From Scybalousia_A sp045221575 (GTDB taxonomy: Bacteria; Bacteroidota; Bacteroidia; Bacteroidales; P3), in the NCBI GenBank assembly GCA_045221575.1, contig JBGUWU010000005.1:5670-69669 (forward strand): DNA of 64,000 bases, written 5' to 3'. The number at the start of each line of letters is the position of its first letter. The stretch's first letter is position 1. A program made the position numbers and the translations under genes. The notes below the pieces were generated by a model. It saw only the letters and a program-made list of their open reading frames with translations. It was not told where the DNA came from and searched no databases. Below, piece by piece: positions 14,409 through 22,453 of this stretch.

Positions 14409-15259
14409 CTTATGTCCTCCTTTGTATTAGTTGTTGTGTCTATATCTTTCAATAGTCTTTCTTGTTCTATCTTGAAGAAGTTCTTTATAGCATAGACGTA
14501 TTCAAGTTTATTATAATCGGTGAAGAAGTTTATATCTATATTATAAAAACCTGTGCCTTTATCTTTACTATACTTTTTTATTGTTCCTACAGGTATTCCC
14601 TCAGGGAAGTTACGTGAAAAACCACTTGTTACAATTGTATCTCCTTTCTTGACAGCTATTGATGATGGCATATCTACTATTTGTCCTACTGCGTAATGAT
14701 GTCCATTCCAAACTAATGTGCCTGTGGTCTTAGTGCGTTCATTTCTAACATTTAATTTACTATCTTGGTGAAGAACACTCATAACTAACGAAAAATTTTC
14801 GGTCGTCTTTACTACAACTCCTACAACTCCATTTGGAGACATAACACCCATATCTACTTCTATTCCTGAGGAACTACCCTTGTTTAACATAAAAAAGTTG
14901 TTGCGGTGATTGACGGTTTTGGAGATTACTCTACAATCTATAAAGGAAAACATCTGCTTATATACGGTGTCTTCTTGCTGATGAATTGTATTAACAATCT
15001 TTACGTATGAGGTTTCCACCATATGACGTAAGCGTAAATTTTCTTCTACAAGGGCTTTGTTATTGCTCTTTAAATAAAAATAGGAAGTAAAACTATCTAA
15101 AGAACCATAAACACTACCAGAAATATTGTTTGCTATGCTTGTTATTGCACTACCTTGACGATATGAATTGCGAGTAAGAAAATATATGCTCAACAACTCT
15201 AAAAGGATAAACAAAAAAATATGATAATATCGCTTTAAAAATCTTAGTAATTCTGTCAT
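14405..15259 (-). CDS. mreC: Rod shape-determining protein MreC
   Basis: 284 residues. One N-terminal membrane segment (about 12-28), a coiled coil (about 60-85, SNNKALVEENLRLRHMVE), then the periplasmic beta domain: ISKTVNHRNNFFMLNKGSSS, GVMSPNGVVGVV, DTIVTSGFSRNFPEGIPVG. These are the family's conserved segments. MreC forms filaments that organise PBP2/RodA during lateral wall growth. It lies 12 bp after pcm and is coupled to mreD. Confidence 0.94.
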   Translation of the reverse strand: MTELLRFLKRYYHIFLFILLELLSIYFLTRNSYRQGSAITSIANNISGSVYGSLDSFTSYFYLKSNNKALVEENLRLRHMVETSYVKIVNTIHQQEDTVYKQMFSFIDCRVISKTVNHRNNFFMLNKGSSSGIEVDMGVMSPNGVVGVVVKTTENFSLVMSVLHQDSKLNVRNERTKTTGTLVWNGHHYAVGQIVDMPSSIAVKKGDTIVTSGFSRNFPEGIPVGTIKKYSKDKGTGFYNIDINFFTDYNKLEYVYAIKNFFKIEQERLLKDIDTTTNTKEDIR

Positions 15260-15271
15260 AATTCTTTCCGT

Positions 15272-15916
15272 TTATTTTGAAGTATTGTTTAACATAGGTA
15301 CAAAAGTAAATGTGCCAAATTCTTCTTTCGCATATTCTGTTTCAGATGTCTTTGTAATACGTAACATAGTCTGTACATTTTCTCCTACAGGCACAACCAT
15401 AATACCACCAACTTTTAACTGATGAAAAAGTTCTACAGGTATTTTATTCGCTCCACATGTAACAAGTATTCTATCAAAAGGTGCAAAACCAGGTAAGCCA
15501 GCATATCCATCGCCAAAAAAACAATGAGGACGGATATTTAAAAGATGAAACATTTGTTTGGCTTGATCATATAAGTCTTTTTGACGTTCTATTGTATATA
15601 ATCTAACGTTAAAACGGTGCAACACTGCTGTTTGATAACCACTTCCTGTTCCGATCTCTAACACTTTCATTCGTGGTTCTACTTTTAATAACTGTGTTTG
15701 AAGAGCAACAGTTGATGGTTGAGATATTGTTTGTAGGCAAGATATTTGTAAGGCTCTATCTTCGTATGCTATATTATCAAAAGAAGAATCTAAGAAAAAA
15801 TGTCTTGGAACACTATTCATAGCATTTAACACTTTTTCATCTTTTATCCCTTTTGCTATAAGGGATTCTATCATTCTTTTTCTTAAACCTTTATGTCTAT
15901 ATGTATCAGTGGGCAT
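15272..15916 (-). CDS. pcm: Protein-L-isoaspartate O-methyltransferase
   Basis: 214 residues, normal for Pcm. Motifs: VPRHFFLDSSFDNIAYEDRA, ISQPSTVALQTQLL (substrate site), the SAM-binding LEIGTGSGYQTAVL and FDRILVTCGANKIP. It repairs isoaspartyl residues in damaged proteins using S-adenosylmethionine. It is the first gene of the pcm-mreC-mreD-phosphatase operon, with a -7 box at 15953-15960. Confidence 0.94.
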   Translation of the reverse strand: MPTDTYRHKGLRKRMIESLIAKGIKDEKVLNAMNSVPRHFFLDSSFDNIAYEDRALQISCLQTISQPSTVALQTQLLKVEPRMKVLEIGTGSGYQTAVLHRFNVRLYTIERQKDLYDQAKQMFHLLNIRPHCFFGDGYAGLPGFAPFDRILVTCGANKIPVELFHQLKVGGIMVVPVGENVQTMLRITKTSETEYAKEEFGTFTFVPMLNNTSK

Positions 15917-15952
15917 CGTTCAGTTTAAAATTTTTATTGCTAAAATTTTTGG

Positions 15953-15960
15953 CAAAGATA
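15953..15960 (-). promoter_or_regulatory. -7 box of pcm-mreCD operon
   Basis: TATCTTTG on the minus strand, 36 bp before the pcm ATG and only 8 bp after the yidD stop, so yidD and pcm may be separately transcribed. Confidence 0.55.
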
Positions 15961-15968
15961 TAACATTT

Positions 15969-16220
15969 TTATGGAACAGGGTCATATCCACTTCCTCCCC
16001 ATGGGTTACAACGTAATATTCTTTTAAAAGAAAGCCAGCCTCCTTTTAATGGACCATATTTTTTTATAGCCTCTAAAGCATACTGAGAACAAGTAGGAGT
16101 AAAACGACAAGAGGGAGGTGTAAGAGGAGAGATACAATATCTATAAAACTGTATCAACAAAAGAAATATACTTTTCAACAGCCATAAGAATGGGAATAAT
16201 ATCTTACGAATTATCTTCAT
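15969..16220 (-). CDS. yidD: Membrane protein insertion efficiency factor YidD
   Basis: 83 residues. An N-terminal amphipathic/hydrophobic helix is followed by the family core FYRYCISPL, SCRFTPTCSQYALEAI, GPLKGGWLSFKRILRCNPW and a GGSGYDPVP tail with the three conserved cysteines. It assists YidC-dependent membrane insertion at the inner face of the membrane. The frame opens at a TTG (16223), but the ATG at 16220 is adjacent and preferred. In many bacteria it sits in rpmH-rnpA-yidD-yidC; here it is isolated next to pcm. Confidence 0.94.
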   Translation of the reverse strand: MKIIRKILFPFLWLLKSIFLLLIQFYRYCISPLTPPSCRFTPTCSQYALEAIKKYGPLKGGWLSFKRILRCNPWGGSGYDPVP

Positions 16221-16292
16221 CAACCAAAAATTATTTTACTAATAACGAAAAACCTCTCATTTTAGTTTAAATTTAGTTACTAAAAATTATTG

Positions 16293-16300
16293 TAACTTTG
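16293..16300 (+). promoter_or_regulatory. -7 box of the alpha/beta hydrolase gene
   Basis: TAACTTTG 16 bp before the ATG at 16317; the leader is short. Confidence 0.55.
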
Positions 16301-16316
16301 CAATAAAAAATTTAAG

Positions 16317-17513
16317 ATGAAAAAAATATTATCAATAGTTTTATTTGCGTGCTTTATTCAAATAATAGATGCTCAAAACACTGATACTTTATACTACAAA
16401 GCCGATTTGAATATTGATAACAACACCTCTCTTATTATCACTTTAAAGAAAATAGAACAAAAAGACACTGTTCTCTATCTGTTAGGCTCTCCTATGCAGA
16501 CAAAAGAATTAATTTCTCCTTCAAAGGTAAAATACATAGGAGATACTCTTTCTTTAGGTTTTAAGCAATTGAATGCTGTTATAAAAATAAACCAGAAAAC
16601 ACTACATGGTACTTTCAAACAAGGATCATTAAAGAAAGATATTCAATTTAAAGAACAAGATTATTCTTTTGACTTTAGAAGACCTCAAACACCTATAGCA
16701 CCATTTCCGTACGAGAGTAAAGAACTGACATTCACTAATCCTAATACGGATTATATCTTTCACGGAACACTGACTTATCCAAAAGGTAAAGATAAATATC
16801 CTCTTGTTGTTTTAGTTTCAGGCAGTGGCTGTCAAAATAGAGATGAAGAGATTTTTGAACATAAACCTTTCTTTGTTATAGCAGATTTTCTTTCTCGTAA
16901 CGGAGTTGCAGTATTTAGGTATGACGATAGAGGTTGGGGAGAAAAAGAAGAAAAAATGTACAAAGGCACTACTATGGATTTTGCCGAAGATACTCGTCAA
17001 GCTATTCAGAGGATAAAAAAAGAAGAGCTTATTGACACCAATCTTATAGGTATTATTGGACATAGTGAAGGCGGAATGATTGCACAGATACTTGCAAATG
17101 AAGTAAATTTCATTGTTATGTTGGCTGCTCCTGCTATCAAAGGTAAAGATATTCTTATTTCTCAAGGTGCAGACCTTAGTAACTATAATTTTGATACTAC
17201 AAAAATAAATGACTATTGGTTGAAATATTTTTATGATTATGAACCTAAAGATAATTTAACTAAAATAACTGTTCCTACATTAGTACTTCAAGGGAGTAAA
17301 GATCATCAAGTTTTTGCTGAAGAGAATATCTCTCGTATGAAAGAACTACTTTCTCACTCCGTTAAAAGAGAGATAAAAGAATATCCTAATCTTAATCATC
17401 TGTTTCAAAATTGCGAAACAGGAGAAGTTAGAGAATATGCTCTAATAGAAGAAACCATTGATAAACAGGTTCTAAAAGATATTCTTGAATTCATAAAACT
17501 AATTAGAAATTAG
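16317..17513 (+). CDS. Exported alpha/beta-hydrolase
   Basis: 398 residues. A signal peptide (MKKILSIVLFACFIQIIDAQ) is followed by an N-terminal beta-rich domain of about 110 residues, then an alpha/beta-hydrolase fold: LVVLVSGSGCQNRDEE (oxyanion region), FRYDDRGWGE, nucleophile elbow GHSEGG with S250, and a late PTLVLQGSKDHQVF and NLNHLF supplying the acid and histidine. Probably a periplasmic or surface esterase/peptidase of the dienelactone-hydrolase/BAAT-like type; substrate unknown. The last codons LIRN and the stop lie in an AT-rich repeat array (17500-17533), which suggests that the repeat insertion reset the C-terminus. Confidence 0.86.
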   Translation: MKKILSIVLFACFIQIIDAQNTDTLYYKADLNIDNNTSLIITLKKIEQKDTVLYLLGSPMQTKELISPSKVKYIGDTLSLGFKQLNAVIKINQKTLHGTFKQGSLKKDIQFKEQDYSFDFRRPQTPIAPFPYESKELTFTNPNTDYIFHGTLTYPKGKDKYPLVVLVSGSGCQNRDEEIFEHKPFFVIADFLSRNGVAVFRYDDRGWGEKEEKMYKGTTMDFAEDTRQAIQRIKKEELIDTNLIGIIGHSEGGMIAQILANEVNFIVMLAAPAIKGKDILISQGADLSNYNFDTTKINDYWLKYFYDYEPKDNLTKITVPTLVLQGSKDHQVFAEENISRMKELLSHSVKREIKEYPNLNHLFQNCETGEVREYALIEETIDKQVLKDILEFIKLIRN

Positions 17514-17602
17514 TGTTTAGAAATTAGAAATTACACATAGCAACTAAATTTTTTTTAGCGTTAATTCGATAATTTCTAATTTCTAATTTCTAATTTCTAA
17601 TT
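17500..17602. repeat. Compact inverted-repeat element of the TTAGAAATTAG family
   Basis: Left arm 17500-17533 (TAATTAGAAATTAG, then GTGTTTAGAAATTAGAAATTA) and right arm 17570-17602 (TAATTTC followed by repeated TAATTTC units). A 36-bp centre separates them. It is the reverse-complement arrangement seen around the four-helix-bundle gene but without any gene inside. The left arm overlaps the 3' end of the hydrolase CDS and the right arm abuts the lpxD promoter. Confidence 0.7.
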
Positions 17603-17609
17603 AAAATAG

Positions 17610-17617
17610 TATCTTTG
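17610..17617 (+). promoter_or_regulatory. -7 box of lpxD
   Basis: TATCTTTG directly behind the repeat arm, 27 bp before the ATG at 17645. It contains the TTG (17615) at which the open frame begins, which excludes that start. Confidence 0.65.
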
Positions 17618-17644
17618 CAGGATAAAACAATAAAAAATATTGAT

Positions 17645-18673
17645 ATGGAATTTAAAGCAGAACAAATAGCAGAGTTTCTCAAAGGAAGAGTAGAAGGGAA
17701 TAAGGACGTTGTAGTCAGAGAACTTTGTAAAATAGAAGAAGGTAAAGCAGGTGCGTTGGCTTTTCTTGCTAATCCGAAATATACTCAATATATCTACACT
17801 ACAGAAGCCTCTGTAGTTATTATTAATGAAGATTTTCATTTAGAACAACCTACAAAAGCAACCCTTATAAGAGTTAAAGACGCTTACTCTTCTTTTGCTA
17901 CCTTATTGGAAATTTATAATCAATATAGGTTTATGCGTAGTGGTGTCAGCTCACTTGCATTCATTAATGAAAAAGCAACAGTAGGGCAAAACGTATATGT
18001 TGGTGAGTTTTCTGTGGTAGAAAAAGACGCTGTTATAGGAGATAATTGCAAGATATATCCTCAAGTGTTTATTGGAGAAAATGTTAAAATAGGTAATAAT
18101 GTAACTATCTATGCTGGTGTTAAGATATATCATGATACTGTAATCGGAGATAACTGCATATTGCATAGCGGTTGTGTGTTAGGCGCTGATGGTTTTGGCT
18201 TTGCTCCTTTGGAAGATGGTTCATTTAAAAAGATACCACAAGTAGGTAATGTTATTATTGAAAGCGATGTGGAGATTGGAGCAAACACTTGTGTAGATCG
18301 CTCTACTATGGGTTCTACTATAATAAGTAAAGGAACTAAGTTAGATAATCTATGTCAGATTGCTCATAATGTAAAGGTTGGGAAAAATACTGCAATGTCT
18401 GCTATGACAGGAGTAGCAGGCTCAACCTCTATTGGAGATAACTGTTTCTTTGGTGGTCAAAGCGGTTTCGCTAATTCTTTGAAGATAGGTAATAGAGTTA
18501 AAGTAGGTGCAAAGACAGGTGTATTCAAAAATATGAAAGATGATTCTGTTTTGATGGGTTACCCTGCTTTTAACTTCAGAGAGTTTATGAAAAGTACAGC
18601 AATTTTCCAACACTTACCTGAATTGGAAAAAAGAGTACGCGACTTAGAAAAGAAACTCAAAGAAAAAGAGTAA
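17645..18673 (+). CDS. lpxD: UDP-3-O-(3-hydroxyacyl)glucosamine N-acyltransferase
   Basis: 342 residues from the ATG at 17645 (MEFKAEQIAEFLKGRVEGN). An N-terminal uridine-binding domain (about 1-100, with LAFLANPKYTQYIY) is followed by a left-handed beta-helix of hexapeptide repeats (KIGNNVTIYAGVKIYHDTVI and others), the GADGFGFAP loop, QIAHNVKVG carrying the general-base histidine, and a C-terminal helix ELEKRVRDLEKKLKEKE. Third step of lipid A synthesis in the cytoplasm, acyl-ACP dependent. Bacteroidetes usually keep it near lpxC/lpxA; here it is alone. Confidence 0.95.
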   Translation: MEFKAEQIAEFLKGRVEGNKDVVVRELCKIEEGKAGALAFLANPKYTQYIYTTEASVVIINEDFHLEQPTKATLIRVKDAYSSFATLLEIYNQYRFMRSGVSSLAFINEKATVGQNVYVGEFSVVEKDAVIGDNCKIYPQVFIGENVKIGNNVTIYAGVKIYHDTVIGDNCILHSGCVLGADGFGFAPLEDGSFKKIPQVGNVIIESDVEIGANTCVDRSTMGSTIISKGTKLDNLCQIAHNVKVGKNTAMSAMTGVAGSTSIGDNCFFGGQSGFANSLKIGNRVKVGAKTGVFKNMKDDSVLMGYPAFNFREFMKSTAIFQHLPELEKRVRDLEKKLKEKE

Positions 18674-18695
18674 ACAAATTTGATTTAAATTTTGC

Positions 18696-18729
18696 AAAAC
18701 TAAGTTTCGGTCGCGCCAAACTTGGTTTT
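18696..18729. other. Hairpin downstream of lpxD
   Basis: AAAACTAAGTTT / AAACTTGGTTTT with one mismatch, loop CGGTCGCGCC. It is GC-richer in the loop than the surroundings, and no T-run follows directly. Confidence 0.45.
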
Positions 18730-18736
18730 CATAATG

Positions 18737-18775
18737 AAAAAAACTATTTTTTGACTAAAAAAATAGTTTTTTTTT
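18737..18775. terminator. Bidirectional terminator between lpxD and the stress-protein gene
   Basis: AAAAAACTATTTTTT / AAAAAATAGTTTTTT with a GACT loop. It is A-rich before and T-rich after, so usable on both strands between convergent genes. A third AAAAAATAGTTTTT copy follows at about 18780-18795. Confidence 0.65.
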
Positions 18776-18874
18776 ATGCAAAAAATAGTTTTTGGGAGAA
18801 CAAACTCTTGATTTGACAAAAGCAAAACGAAGAGTGGCGACAAGTAATTAGCAATTAGCGTATTAAATGTCTTT

Positions 18875-19729
18875 TTATAAAAATTCGGTTTTCATTCCTT
18901 GATGTTTCAAAGGAATACATACAACAGGAATCTTTGCAAAACGGACTATATCTTGAGCTCTTGGGTCAGCAGCAAAGTCTGTTGATTCATCTCTTCCCAT
19001 AACCATGCAAAGATCTACGTGATTACTTTCGTCATTTATATATTTTATTACCTCATCAGCGTAATCTTTGCTTGTCTTTAGGCCTTCTAAGGTAACTATA
19101 TCGCAATTTACTTCTTTGTCTAAAAGGAATTTCTGTACGCCTGAGCCTATTACTTTTATTTTTGTTAAGTCTTCGCTATCTTGTCCTTCCCATGTGCCTA
19201 TCAATAAGGTAACCTTTGCACCAAATTCCTTAGCCCATTTGATAGCATAAGGAACTTTTTGACGAGAAGACAAATACAGTTCTATTGGAAGTACGATATT
19301 CTTTATAGGTTTTGGTTCAATAGCAATATTAACTGTCATAATTGGGTAATCAGTAGTACGAATAAGTCTGTGAGTATTTGCTCCTATAACATTAACACTT
19401 GTATTTGAAGTGCCGGCAACCATTAAATCAATATCAATTTCCTTTGCGAATAGATTGATTTGTTCAGTTACAGAACCTTTTCTTATATATGGTTTTACGT
19501 CAAGGTCGTAAAGTTTTTTGATATTCTTCTTTAATTCTTCCAATTGCAGTTCTTGGTACTCAGGAGCCTTTTCTTGTTGTCCCAAAAGGCGGGCGAAGAA
19601 TCCAATTTGCTCACTTACATGCAACAGATAATACTCTGTTGTTAAGTCATTGAACATATATTTACAGAAACGTAAGCAAGCGTTCAAAGATAAATCATTG
19701 AAATCTGTTGTGATTAAAACTTTTTTCAT
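18875..19729 (-). CDS. Tandem universal stress protein (UspA family)
   Basis: 284 residues as two USP folds. The first (1 to about 145) begins KKVLITTDFNDLSLNACLRF and has DLMVAGTSNTSVNVIGANTHRLI; the second (about 150-284) begins KNIVLPIELYLSSRQKVPYA and ends MVMGRDESTDFAADPRAQDI. A G-x2-G-x9-G-type ATP motif is incomplete in both halves (the first has GTSN...G, the second GRDE), so ATP binding is uncertain. A cytoplasmic stress protein of unknown partner; monocistronic with promoter 19781-19811. Confidence 0.85.
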   Translation of the reverse strand: MKKVLITTDFNDLSLNACLRFCKYMFNDLTTEYYLLHVSEQIGFFARLLGQQEKAPEYQELQLEELKKNIKKLYDLDVKPYIRKGSVTEQINLFAKEIDIDLMVAGTSNTSVNVIGANTHRLIRTTDYPIMTVNIAIEPKPIKNIVLPIELYLSSRQKVPYAIKWAKEFGAKVTLLIGTWEGQDSEDLTKIKVIGSGVQKFLLDKEVNCDIVTLEGLKTSKDYADEVIKYINDESNHVDLCMVMGRDESTDFAADPRAQDIVRFAKIPVVCIPLKHQGMKTEFL

Positions 19730-19780
19730 AAGTCTCTATATCTATTTCTTAATATCGCTTAATTATTCCTTTAACTTTTG

Positions 19781-19811
19781 CAAAATTACACTAAAACATT
19801 GAATTAACAAA
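19781..19811 (-). promoter_or_regulatory. Promoter of the universal stress protein gene
   Basis: TTTG (19808-19811) and TAATTTTG (19781-19788) on the minus strand with 19 bp between them. Confidence 0.7.
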
Positions 19812-19841
19812 AAGAAAAAGAGGTTTTTATATAACCAAAGA

Positions 19842-20588
19842 CTAACGTATTCTTCTTATGCTTTGCAAATAGTGAGAATATTCTCTTGTGTCGTGATCTA
19901 TTATTCCTTTACTATCCACTATGTCAATTCTTACTCTACCGCTTGAATGAATGCAATATTGTTTTTCAAGAAAGATACCTACATGAGTGATATGTTGTTT
20001 GTTCTTGCCGAAAAATAATAGGTCGCCCTCTTTTGCTGTGCTTAGGTTTTTTACTTTCTTTCCTTGCAGACATTGTTTTGAGGCATCTCTTTCTAAGTTT
20101 ATTCCAAAGATACTAAAAACCACTTGAGTAAAACCCGAACAATCTATACCCATTACGCTCTTTCCTCCCCAAAGATAAGGAGTATTCAAAAAAGGAAGCA
20201 CTATTTCTCTTAGGTTTTCTTTGTTTAGAGGTTTTATTTCGCTTAGTTCGGTGTTTTTTACAGAGAAATGATGCCCTGCAATAGTGAAATCTTTGCTTAT
20301 AATCTTAGAACCAAAAGGGATAGCAATGAGTTCTTTATCCATTTGGATATAAGAGAACATAGAGGTTGAGAAATACTTGTTTTTTCTCGTCCTTTGCAGA
20401 GGGAGAATGTTTCTATTGTCAATATATCCTTGGTAGTTGTCGCTGAGATTAGTAATCTTTGCCCAACCATTACTTTGTTCTGTAACTAAGACACAATCTC
20501 CAAACAAAAGTTGAGTAACTTGTTCGCTAAGACTTGTAGGTTCTTTTCTTACAGGACAAACACCAACAAAACAATAACCATATTTCAT
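19842..20588 (-). CDS. NlpC/P60 (C40) peptidase with SH3-like domain
   Basis: 248 residues. The first about 65 residues form a bacterial SH3 (GYCFVGVCPVRKEP...DNYQGYIDNRNILP). A second SH3-like stretch precedes the catalytic NlpC/P60 domain from about 125: TPYLWGGKSVMGIDCSGFTQ with nucleophile C150 and HITHVGIFL with H202. The family cuts D-gamma-glutamyl-diaminopimelate bonds in murein peptides. No clear signal peptide is seen, so it may act in the cytoplasm on recycled muropeptides, as a dipeptidyl-peptidase VI-like enzyme. It starts 14 bp after the DUF4294 stop in the MFS-clpX-DUF4294 operon. Confidence 0.88.
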   Translation of the reverse strand: MKYGYCFVGVCPVRKEPTSLSEQVTQLLFGDCVLVTEQSNGWAKITNLSDNYQGYIDNRNILPLQRTRKNKYFSTSMFSYIQMDKELIAIPFGSKIISKDFTIAGHHFSVKNTELSEIKPLNKENLREIVLPFLNTPYLWGGKSVMGIDCSGFTQVVFSIFGINLERDASKQCLQGKKVKNLSTAKEGDLLFFGKNKQHITHVGIFLEKQYCIHSSGRVRIDIVDSKGIIDHDTREYSHYLQSIRRIR

Positions 20589-20602
20589 CTATCTAACATT
20601 TG

Positions 20603-21190
20603 TTATAGTTTGCCGTTATCTATACAATAGACTATGCGGTCTATCATTCTGTCTTCTTCGTTGTTCATTGGGTCAAAAGTAGTGTTGAGGTTGATACCCA
20701 TAGCCTTGGTCGTAAGGTTAATGAACATCGTCTTTGTTCCTCCTGCGAAGTTTTTTATAAGAGAATAAGAACTTCTGCCTGTTTGTCTATGGATAAGTTT
20801 AACAAGAATCTTGCCTTGGCTTTTCTTTAGTTTTTTTATCTCACCAGAGAATTTGCTTTCTATGTCTTTCATCGCTTGTTTGCGAATCTTCTCTTTTTGT
20901 GAATCGTTTTGTGCATTAGCAATCAAGTTAGAATAACTATTTAATATACTCTCAACTCTTTTTGCGTAAGGATAAGCTTTTCTTACATCGCGTATAAGTT
21001 TTGCATATTGTGCCTGTTCTTGAGGAGTAAGGGGATTGATATAAGAAGTTACTAACACAGGGTCAAGATATGCCATTGGAATAGTGTCTCCTTGATATAT
21101 AGTTCCAAAAACTGTTATTCCTCTTTCTGTTTGTGCTTTTACAAAGCCTAAAGATAGAACTAATATTATTACTAACAAAACTTTTTTCAT
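20603..21190 (-). CDS. Exported DUF4294 protein
   Basis: 195 residues with a signal peptide (MKKVLLVIILVLSLGFVKAQ). The core matches DUF4294 of Bacteroidetes: IYQGDTIPMAYLDPVLV, YAKLIRDVRKAYPYAKRVESIL, SQGKILVKLIHRQTG and a YSLIKNFAGGTKTMFINL strand. Function unknown. It lies 5 bp after clpX and 14 bp before the NlpC peptidase gene, so the three are likely co-expressed. Confidence 0.85.
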   Translation of the reverse strand: MKKVLLVIILVLSLGFVKAQTERGITVFGTIYQGDTIPMAYLDPVLVTSYINPLTPQEQAQYAKLIRDVRKAYPYAKRVESILNSYSNLIANAQNDSQKEKIRKQAMKDIESKFSGEIKKLKKSQGKILVKLIHRQTGRSSYSLIKNFAGGTKTMFINLTTKAMGINLNTTFDPMNNEEDRMIDRIVYCIDNGKL

Positions 21191-21195
21191 GGCTG

Positions 21196-22443
21196 TTATT
21201 TTTTTATTTTCAATAGATTAGTATCTAAAACCTCTTGTGCATATTTCTTGGTTATGACAACCTCTTTGGTCTTCTTGTCAGTAGGGATAGAGAACATCAA
21301 ATCGTTCATAACATTCTCCATAATAGAACGCAAACCTCTTGCTCCCAAAGAATAATCTAAAGCAGTTTGAACAAAATAGTCTAAAGCTTCTTCTTCAAAA
21401 GTTAGTTTTTTGTTATCCATTTCAAATAACTTTTGGTATTGTTTGGTTATAGCGTTCTTAGGTTCAACAAGAATTCTCTTTAAAGCTTTTGCGTCAAGTT
21501 TATCTAAAGAAGTCAGAACAGGGAAACGACCAATAAGCTCTGGTATAAGTCCAAACTTTTTAAGGTCCTGCGGTTGTGCATATTTGAGAAACTCGTCTGT
21601 GTCTATATTATCTCTTTGTTGTGATTCATTAAAGCCAATAGCGTAAGAATTCATACGAGAAGCAATGTTTCTTTCTATGCCGTCAAAAGCACCAGCAGCG
21701 ATAAATAGAATATTTTTGGTATTTACTTGTATAAACTGCTGCTCAGGGTGTTTTCTTCCTCCCTCTGGTGGAACATTTACAAGAGTTCCTTCTAAAATCT
21801 TCAATAAAGATTGTTGCACACCCTCACCACTGACGTCACGGGTGATAGAAGGGTTATCTCCTTTGCGAGCAATCTTGTCTATTTCATCAATAAAGACAAT
21901 ACCTCTTTCAGCATTGGCTACGTCATAGTTAGCGTTCTGAAGAAGACGAGTAAGTATATTTTCTACATCTTCTCCTACATAGCCTGCTTGAGTAAGAGTT
22001 GTTGCATCGGCAATACAAAAAGGAACATTCAAAAGGTTTGCTATTGTACGAGCAAGAAGAGTTTTTCCTGTTCCTGTTTCTCCTATCATTATGATATTTG
22101 ATTTGTCTAACTCAACATCATCAGTATTTTCTCCTTTTGCAAGATAATTCAAACGTTTATAATGATTATATACAGCTACAGAAAGTATTTTCTTAGCCCT
22201 GTCTTGTCCTATTACATATTGATTAAGAAAAGAAAATATTTCTTGAGGAGTCTTTAAGTCAAGAGAAGCTTTTTCAGATGAATGACCTGAATGTTGATGA
22301 GCTTTTGCCATGGCTTTATTAACCTGGCTTAAACATTCATCACAAATACCTAAGCCCTCAAACATAGAAGGAACAAAGACATTTAACTTATCTATTGGTC
22401 TGCCACAAAAAGCACAAATATCATTTATTTTTTTATTATTCAT
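21196..22443 (-). CDS. clpX: ATP-dependent Clp protease ATP-binding subunit ClpX
   Basis: 415 residues. N-terminal zinc-binding domain with C10, C13, C34 and C37; Walker A GETGTGKT at 121-128; pore loop GYVGED; Walker B VFIDEIDKI; the IGF loop for ClpP docking (SYAIGFNE); and sensor-2 GARGLRSIME. A AAA+ unfoldase that feeds substrates to ClpP in the cytoplasm. clpP, usually next to it, is not in the window, and the gene lies 10 bp after an MFS transporter. Confidence 0.97.
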   Translation of the reverse strand: MNNKKINDICAFCGRPIDKLNVFVPSMFEGLGICDECLSQVNKAMAKAHQHSGHSSEKASLDLKTPQEIFSFLNQYVIGQDRAKKILSVAVYNHYKRLNYLAKGENTDDVELDKSNIIMIGETGTGKTLLARTIANLLNVPFCIADATTLTQAGYVGEDVENILTRLLQNANYDVANAERGIVFIDEIDKIARKGDNPSITRDVSGEGVQQSLLKILEGTLVNVPPEGGRKHPEQQFIQVNTKNILFIAAGAFDGIERNIASRMNSYAIGFNESQQRDNIDTDEFLKYAQPQDLKKFGLIPELIGRFPVLTSLDKLDAKALKRILVEPKNAITKQYQKLFEMDNKKLTFEEEALDYFVQTALDYSLGARGLRSIMENVMNDLMFSIPTDKKTKEVVITKKYAQEVLDTNLLKIKK

Positions 22444-22453
22444 TTCTGATTAT

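Noticed and set aside
17500..17602. CRISPR-like short repeats
   Set aside because: The units are 7-14 bp, contiguous, without spacers of even length, and arranged in inverted arms. No cas gene is near.
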